This document shows positions 59,853 to 64,000 of a DNA stretch of 64,000 bases, piece by piece. Origin of the DNA: Mycobacterium conspicuum (GTDB taxonomy: Bacteria; Actinomycetota; Actinomycetes; Mycobacteriales; Mycobacteriaceae); NCBI RefSeq assembly GCF_010730195.1, contig NZ_AP022613.1:4092001-4156000 (forward strand). The letters run 5' to 3'. The notes below the pieces were generated by a model, which saw only the letters and a list, made by a program, of their open reading frames with translations, ran no database searches and had not been told where the DNA came from. The stretch's first letter is position 1; every line of letters begins with the position of its first letter. A program made the position numbers and the translations under genes.

Positions 59853-61946
59853 GTGCCCGGTCGTGTCGAGATCGATAACGTCCAGCCCGTCGTTTCCTGC
59901 GGCGCCTACCCGGCCAAGGCCGTAGTCGGTGAGGTCGTCCCGGTCAGCGCGGCCGTGTGGCGCGAAGGCCACGAGGCGGTCGCGGCGACATTGGTGGTGC
60001 GCTACCTCGGGCCGCGCTATCCGGCAACGGAAATGCGGCGGATCCAGGCGGTGCAGGCTCCCGAAAAGCTGGCGACCGTGTCCCGCGATTCCGCGAGCGA
60101 TTCACAAAAGGTCAAGCCGCTGCTGATTCCGATGGCGATGGGTCAGGAGCCGTATGTCTTTCACGGTCAGTTCACCCCCGACAGCGTCGGATTGTGGAGC
60201 TTCCGCGTCGACGGCTGGGGCAACCCGATTGAAAGCTGGCGGCACGGGCTGATCGCCAAGCTGGACGCGGGGCAGGGCGAGAAGGAATTATCCAACGATC
60301 TGCTGGTCGGCGCCGCGCTGTTCGAACGCGCCGCAACGGGTGTGCCACGCGCGCTGCGCGATCCGCTGCTCTCGGCCGCGACGGCGTTGCGCACGCCCGG
60401 GGACCCGGTGACCCGCAGCGCGCTGGCATTAGCGCCTCGAGTCGAGGAGCTGCTGACGACCTATCCGCTGCGAGACATCGTCACCCGCGGCGAGCAGTGC
60501 CACATTTGGGTGGACCGGCCCGCGGCGCGCTTCAGCGCGTGGTACGAAATGTTTCCGCGTTCGACCGGGGGCTGGGACGCCGACGGCAAGCCGGTCCACG
60601 GCACGTTCAAGACCGCTGCCGCGGCGCTGGGGCGCATCGCCGACATGGGCTTCGACGTCGTGTATCTGCCCCCGATTCATCCGATCGGCAAGGTACATCG
60701 CAAGGGCCGCAACAACTCTCCCACCGCCGCCCCGGGGGATGTGGGGTCGCCGTGGGCGATCGGGAGCGACGAGGGTGGCCACGACGCGGTTCATCCCGAC
60801 CTGGGCACGATCGACGATTTCGACGCATTCGTCGCCGCGGCGCGCGACCTGGGCCTGGAAGTGTCTTTGGACCTGGCGCTGCAATGCGCGCCGGATCATC
60901 CGTGGGCTCGCGAACATCGACAGTGGTTCACCGAATTGCCCGACGGCACAATCGCGTACGCGGAGAATCCGCCCAAGAAGTACCAGGACATCTATCCGCT
61001 CAATTTCGATAACGACCCGGCGGGCCTCTACGACGAGGTGCTGCGCGTGGTCCGGCACTGGATTGAGCACGGCGTCAAGTTCTTTCGGGTCGACAACCCG
61101 CACACCAAGCCGCCCGACTTCTGGGCCTGGCTGATCGGTCAGGTGAAGGCCACCGACCCCGACGTGCTCTTCTTGTCCGAGGCGTTCACGCCGCCCGCCC
61201 GTCAGTACGGGTTGGCCAAGCTCGGCTTCACGCAGTCCTACACGTATTTCACCTGGCGCACCGCCAAGTGGGAGCTCACCGAATTCGGCAATGACATCGC
61301 CGCACTCGCCGACTTCCGCCGGCCGAACCTGTTCGTCAACACTCCCGACATCTTGCACGCGATCCTGCAACACAACGGCCCCGGCATGTTCGCGATCCGC
61401 GCGGTGCTCGCGGCGACGATGAGTCCGGCCTGGGGCGTGTACTCGGGCTACGAGCTGTTCGAGCATCGTGCGGTGCGCGAAGGCAGCGAGGAATACCTGA
61501 ACTCGGAGAAGTACGAATTGCGGCCCCGCGACTTCGCGGGTGAGCTCGCCGCCGGCAGATCCCTGGAGCCGTTCCTTAAACAGCTCAACGCTATTCGCCG
61601 GCTGCACCCCGCGCTGGAGCAACTGCGCACCATTTATTTCCATAACGTCGACAACGACGCGTTGATGGCGTACAGCAAGTTCGACCCGGTCACCGGCGAC
61701 TGCGTCTTGGTGGTGGTGACGCTCAACGCGTTCGGCCCCGAGGAAGCGACGCTGTGGTTAGACATGCACGCACTGGGTATGGAACCCCACGAGCGCTTTT
61801 GGGTGCGGGACGAGCTAACGGGCGCGGAATATCAATGGGGGCAAGCAAATTACATCCGCATCGATCCTGGGCAAGCGGTCGCCCACATCATCAACATGCC
61901 CCTCATCCCGCCGGAATCCCGAATCGCGCTGCTGCGCAGGAGGTGA
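59853..61946 (+). CDS. glgE: Alpha-1,4-glucan:maltose-1-phosphate maltosyltransferase
   Basis: A 697-residue GH13 enzyme that extends alpha-1,4-glucan with maltose 1-phosphate from trehalose. The N-terminal domain starts VPGRVEIDNVQPVVSCGAYPAKAVVGE. Catalytic elements are FFRVDNPHTKPPDFW (nucleophile Asp), LFLSEAFTPP (acid/base Glu) and FVNTPDILHAIL, and PTAAPGDVGSPWAIG is typical of GlgE. GTG 59853 gives the conserved start; GTG 59850 and a longer frame from 59775 are alternatives without homologous sequence. Its stop overlaps the RBS of glgB. Confidence 0.95.
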   Translation: MPGRVEIDNVQPVVSCGAYPAKAVVGEVVPVSAAVWREGHEAVAATLVVRYLGPRYPATEMRRIQAVQAPEKLATVSRDSASDSQKVKPLLIPMAMGQEPYVFHGQFTPDSVGLWSFRVDGWGNPIESWRHGLIAKLDAGQGEKELSNDLLVGAALFERAATGVPRALRDPLLSAATALRTPGDPVTRSALALAPRVEELLTTYPLRDIVTRGEQCHIWVDRPAARFSAWYEMFPRSTGGWDADGKPVHGTFKTAAAALGRIADMGFDVVYLPPIHPIGKVHRKGRNNSPTAAPGDVGSPWAIGSDEGGHDAVHPDLGTIDDFDAFVAAARDLGLEVSLDLALQCAPDHPWAREHRQWFTELPDGTIAYAENPPKKYQDIYPLNFDNDPAGLYDEVLRVVRHWIEHGVKFFRVDNPHTKPPDFWAWLIGQVKATDPDVLFLSEAFTPPARQYGLAKLGFTQSYTYFTWRTAKWELTEFGNDIAALADFRRPNLFVNTPDILHAILQHNGPGMFAIRAVLAATMSPAWGVYSGYELFEHRAVREGSEEYLNSEKYELRPRDFAGELAAGRSLEPFLKQLNAIRRLHPALEQLRTIYFHNVDNDALMAYSKFDPVTGDCVLVVVTLNAFGPEEATLWLDMHALGMEPHERFWVRDELTGAEYQWGQANYIRIDPGQAVAHIINMPLIPPESRIALLRRR

Positions 61947-61952
61947 GCGGAC

Positions 61953-64000
61953 ATGAGTCGAGCTGATCAACTCGCCGGGACTGACCTGGCGCCCGACCCC
62001 GCCGACTTGAAACGCCTGGTGGCCGGGGCGCACCACAACCCACACGGGATCCTGGGCGCCCACGAGTACGGTGATCACACTGTCATCCGGGCGTTTCGGC
62101 CGCACGCGGTCGAAGTCATCGCGATCGTCGGCGACGAGCGCTTCCCCCTGCAGCACATCGAAGCCGGATTGTTCGCCGTGGCGCTGCCGTTCACCAACCT
62201 CATCGACTACCGGTTGCAGGTGAGCTATCAGGGTTCGGAACCGTACACCGTCGCCGACGCCTACCGCTTCCTGCCCACCCTGGGCGAGGTGGACCTTCAT
62301 CTGTTCGCCGAGGGGCGACACGAACGGCTGTGGGAAGTCCTTGGCGCGCACCGTCGCTCATTCACCACCGCCGACGGTGTGGTCAACGGGGTGTCGTTCG
62401 CCGTGTGGGCGCCCAACGCCAAAGGTGTGAGCCTGATCGGCGAGTTCAACGGCTGGACCGGCAACGACGCGCCGATGCGGGTGCTGGGCTCCTCCGGGGT
62501 GTGGGAGTTGTTCTGGCCCGGGTTCCCACCCGACGGTCTGTACAAGTTCCGGGTGCACGGCGCCGACGGCGTCGTCACCGACCGGGCCGACCCGTTCGCC
62601 TTCGCCACCGAGGTACCGCCGTCGACGGCGTCGCGGGTGACGGAGAGCAAGTACACCTGGAGCGACGAGGCCTGGCTGACGGAGCGCGCGCAGCGCAATC
62701 CGGTGTTCGAGCCGATGAGCACCTACGAAGTCCACCTCGGCTCGTGGCGTCCCGGACTGAGCTATCGGCAGCTTGCCAAGGAGCTGACGGAATACGTTGT
62801 CGAGCACGGGTTTACCCATATCGAGCTGTTGCCGGTCGCCGAGCATCCGTTCGCCGGATCGTGGGGATACCAGGTCACGTCGTACTACGCGCCGACGGCC
62901 CGCTTCGGCACACCCGACGAATTTCGGGAGCTGGTTGATGCCCTGCATCAGGCCGGCATCGGCGTGATCGTGGACTGGGTGCCGGCGCACTTCCCCAAGG
63001 ACGCGTGGGCCCTGGGGCGTTTCGACGGCACCGCGCTGTACGAGCACTCCGACCCCAAGCGCGGAGAGCAACTCGACTGGGGCACTTACGTTTTCGACTT
63101 CGGCCGACCGGAGGTGCGCAACTTCCTGGTCGCCAACGCGTTGTACTGGCTGCAAGAGTTCCACATCGACGGGCTGCGCGTGGATGCGGTCGCGTCGATG
63201 CTCTACCTGGACTACTCGCGTCCCGAGGGCGGCTGGACCCCGAACATCTACGGCGGTCGGGAGAACCTGGAGGCCGTGCAGTTCTTGCAGGAGATGAACG
63301 CCACGGCGCACAAGGCCGTACCGGGCATCGTCACCATCGCCGAGGAGTCCACATCGTGGCCAGGCGTGACGCGACCGACAAGCCTTGGCGGCCTGGGCTT
63401 CTCGATGAAGTGGAACATGGGCTGGATGCACGACACGTTGGACTACGTCAGCCGCGACCCGATATACCGCAGCTTCCACCACCACGAGATGACGTTCTCC
63501 ATGCTGTACGCGTTCAGCGAGAACTTCGTGCTGCCGATCAGCCACGACGAGGTGGTCCACGGCAAGGGCACGCTGTGGGGGCGGATGCCGGGCAACAATC
63601 ACGTCAAGGCCGCCGGCCTGCGCAGCCTGCTCGCCTACCAGTGGGCACACCCGGGCAAGCAGTTGTTGTTCATGGGTCAGGAATTCGGCCAGCGCGCCGA
63701 GTGGTCGGAGCAGAACGGCCTGGATTGGTGGCAGCTCGACGAGCAGGGCTTCTCCAACGGGATTCTGCGTTTCGTGCACGACATCAACGAGATCTACCGC
63801 GCGCGTCCCGCACTGTGGAGTCGCGACACCACTCCCGAGGGCTACTCCTGGATCGACGCCAACGACTCCGGGAACAACGTGCTGAGCTTCCTGCGCTACG
63901 GCACCGACGGCTCGGTGATGGCCTGCGTGTTCAATTTCGCCGGCGCCGAGCACAGCGGCTACCGGGTGGGGCTGCCCTCGGCCGGCCGATGGCGCGAGGT
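61953..64000 (+). CDS. glgB: 1,4-alpha-glucan branching enzyme (C terminus beyond the window)
   Basis: 682 residues are visible; the family has about 730, so roughly 50 are lost at the edge. The carbohydrate-binding domain spans about residues 25-215 (GVSFAVWAPNAKGVSLIGEFNGWTG). In the GH13 barrel, DGLRVDAVASMLYLDYSR holds the nucleophile Asp, VTIAEESTSWPGV the acid/base Glu and PISHDEVVHGKG the third catalytic region. It introduces alpha-1,6 branches into glucan. ATG 61953 has AGGAGGTGA at 61939-61947, which overlaps the glgE stop; the two genes are surely cotranscribed. Confidence 0.96.
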   Translation, partial: MSRADQLAGTDLAPDPADLKRLVAGAHHNPHGILGAHEYGDHTVIRAFRPHAVEVIAIVGDERFPLQHIEAGLFAVALPFTNLIDYRLQVSYQGSEPYTVADAYRFLPTLGEVDLHLFAEGRHERLWEVLGAHRRSFTTADGVVNGVSFAVWAPNAKGVSLIGEFNGWTGNDAPMRVLGSSGVWELFWPGFPPDGLYKFRVHGADGVVTDRADPFAFATEVPPSTASRVTESKYTWSDEAWLTERAQRNPVFEPMSTYEVHLGSWRPGLSYRQLAKELTEYVVEHGFTHIELLPVAEHPFAGSWGYQVTSYYAPTARFGTPDEFRELVDALHQAGIGVIVDWVPAHFPKDAWALGRFDGTALYEHSDPKRGEQLDWGTYVFDFGRPEVRNFLVANALYWLQEFHIDGLRVDAVASMLYLDYSRPEGGWTPNIYGGRENLEAVQFLQEMNATAHKAVPGIVTIAEESTSWPGVTRPTSLGGLGFSMKWNMGWMHDTLDYVSRDPIYRSFHHHEMTFSMLYAFSENFVLPISHDEVVHGKGTLWGRMPGNNHVKAAGLRSLLAYQWAHPGKQLLFMGQEFGQRAEWSEQNGLDWWQLDEQGFSNGILRFVHDINEIYRARPALWSRDTTPEGYSWIDANDSGNNVLSFLRYGTDGSVMACVFNFAGAEHSGYRVGLPSAGRWRE

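Noticed and set aside
62358..63953. Minus-strand open frame of 531 codons
   Set aside because: It is antisense to glgB, which carries all branching-enzyme catalytic motifs.
1..64000. CRISPR arrays, insertion sequences or prophage genes
   Set aside because: I found no spaced direct repeats, transposase motifs, terminal inverted repeats or phage structural genes; the only mobile-type traces are the LAGLIDADG pseudogene and the toxin-antitoxin pair.

Overview
The window reads as chromosomal DNA of a non-tuberculous Mycobacterium. The DNA is GC-rich. Genes overlap by 4 bases (ATGA or GTGA) again and again, and GTG and TTG starts are common. The right third carries a core mycobacterial gene order, reversed relative to M. 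tuberculosis H37Rv: lprD, a DUF3817 gene, rdgB, rph, the Rv1339-type phosphodiesterase, murI, rhomboid, the Rv1333-type peptidase, a DUF2017 gene, clpS, pncB, dinG, glgP, glgE, glgB. No gene-free stretch exceeds 300 bases; the largest gaps are 16602-16824 and 59649-59852.

Positions 1-37.6 kb form a large catabolic region. It holds an FMO/Baeyer-Villiger-like monooxygenase, a KshA-like Rieske oxygenase, a P450, a flavin/F420-type LLM oxidoreductase, three PF04909 amidohydrolases, four acyl-CoA dehydrogenases, five crotonases, four acyl-CoA synthetases, two family III CoA-transferases, two thiolase-fold proteins, two SDRs, a DapA-fold aldolase and two hotdog proteins. The main transcription units are 16601->9686 (six genes), 2189->4412, 24346->31272 (six genes), 24193->22638, 21680->19839 and 36362->31269 (five genes, ending in a GntR regulator). 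Six divergent promoter gaps between 2.1 and 24.3 kb each hold one copy of TACAGTA (or TACTGTA). One copy lies directly upstream of a TetR gene at 21832. I infer a TetR-controlled regulon that imports, activates, oxygenates and beta-oxidises an unknown, probably cyclic or branched, substrate.

Positions 37.7-45.1 kb are a transition zone: a cyclase/ATPase/LuxR regulator, a lone fatty acyl-AMP ligase of FadD32 type, an APH-like phosphotransferase, a tRNA-Leu(UAG) and a LAGLIDADG endonuclease-like pseudogene broken by two single-base deletions.

Positions 45.1-64 kb are core genes with local departures from the H37Rv order as I know it. The mec-cysO-cysM genes are missing between rhomboid and the Rv1333 homologue. 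A ferritin-like diiron gene with a perfect 12-bp palindrome in its promoter sits between rph and rdgB. A broken VOC/glyoxalase tail lies between rph and the Rv1339 homologue. A VapBC-like pair sits between dinG and glgP. The window ends inside glgB, so glgP, glgE and glgB form the alpha-glucan (GlgE) metabolism end of the region.
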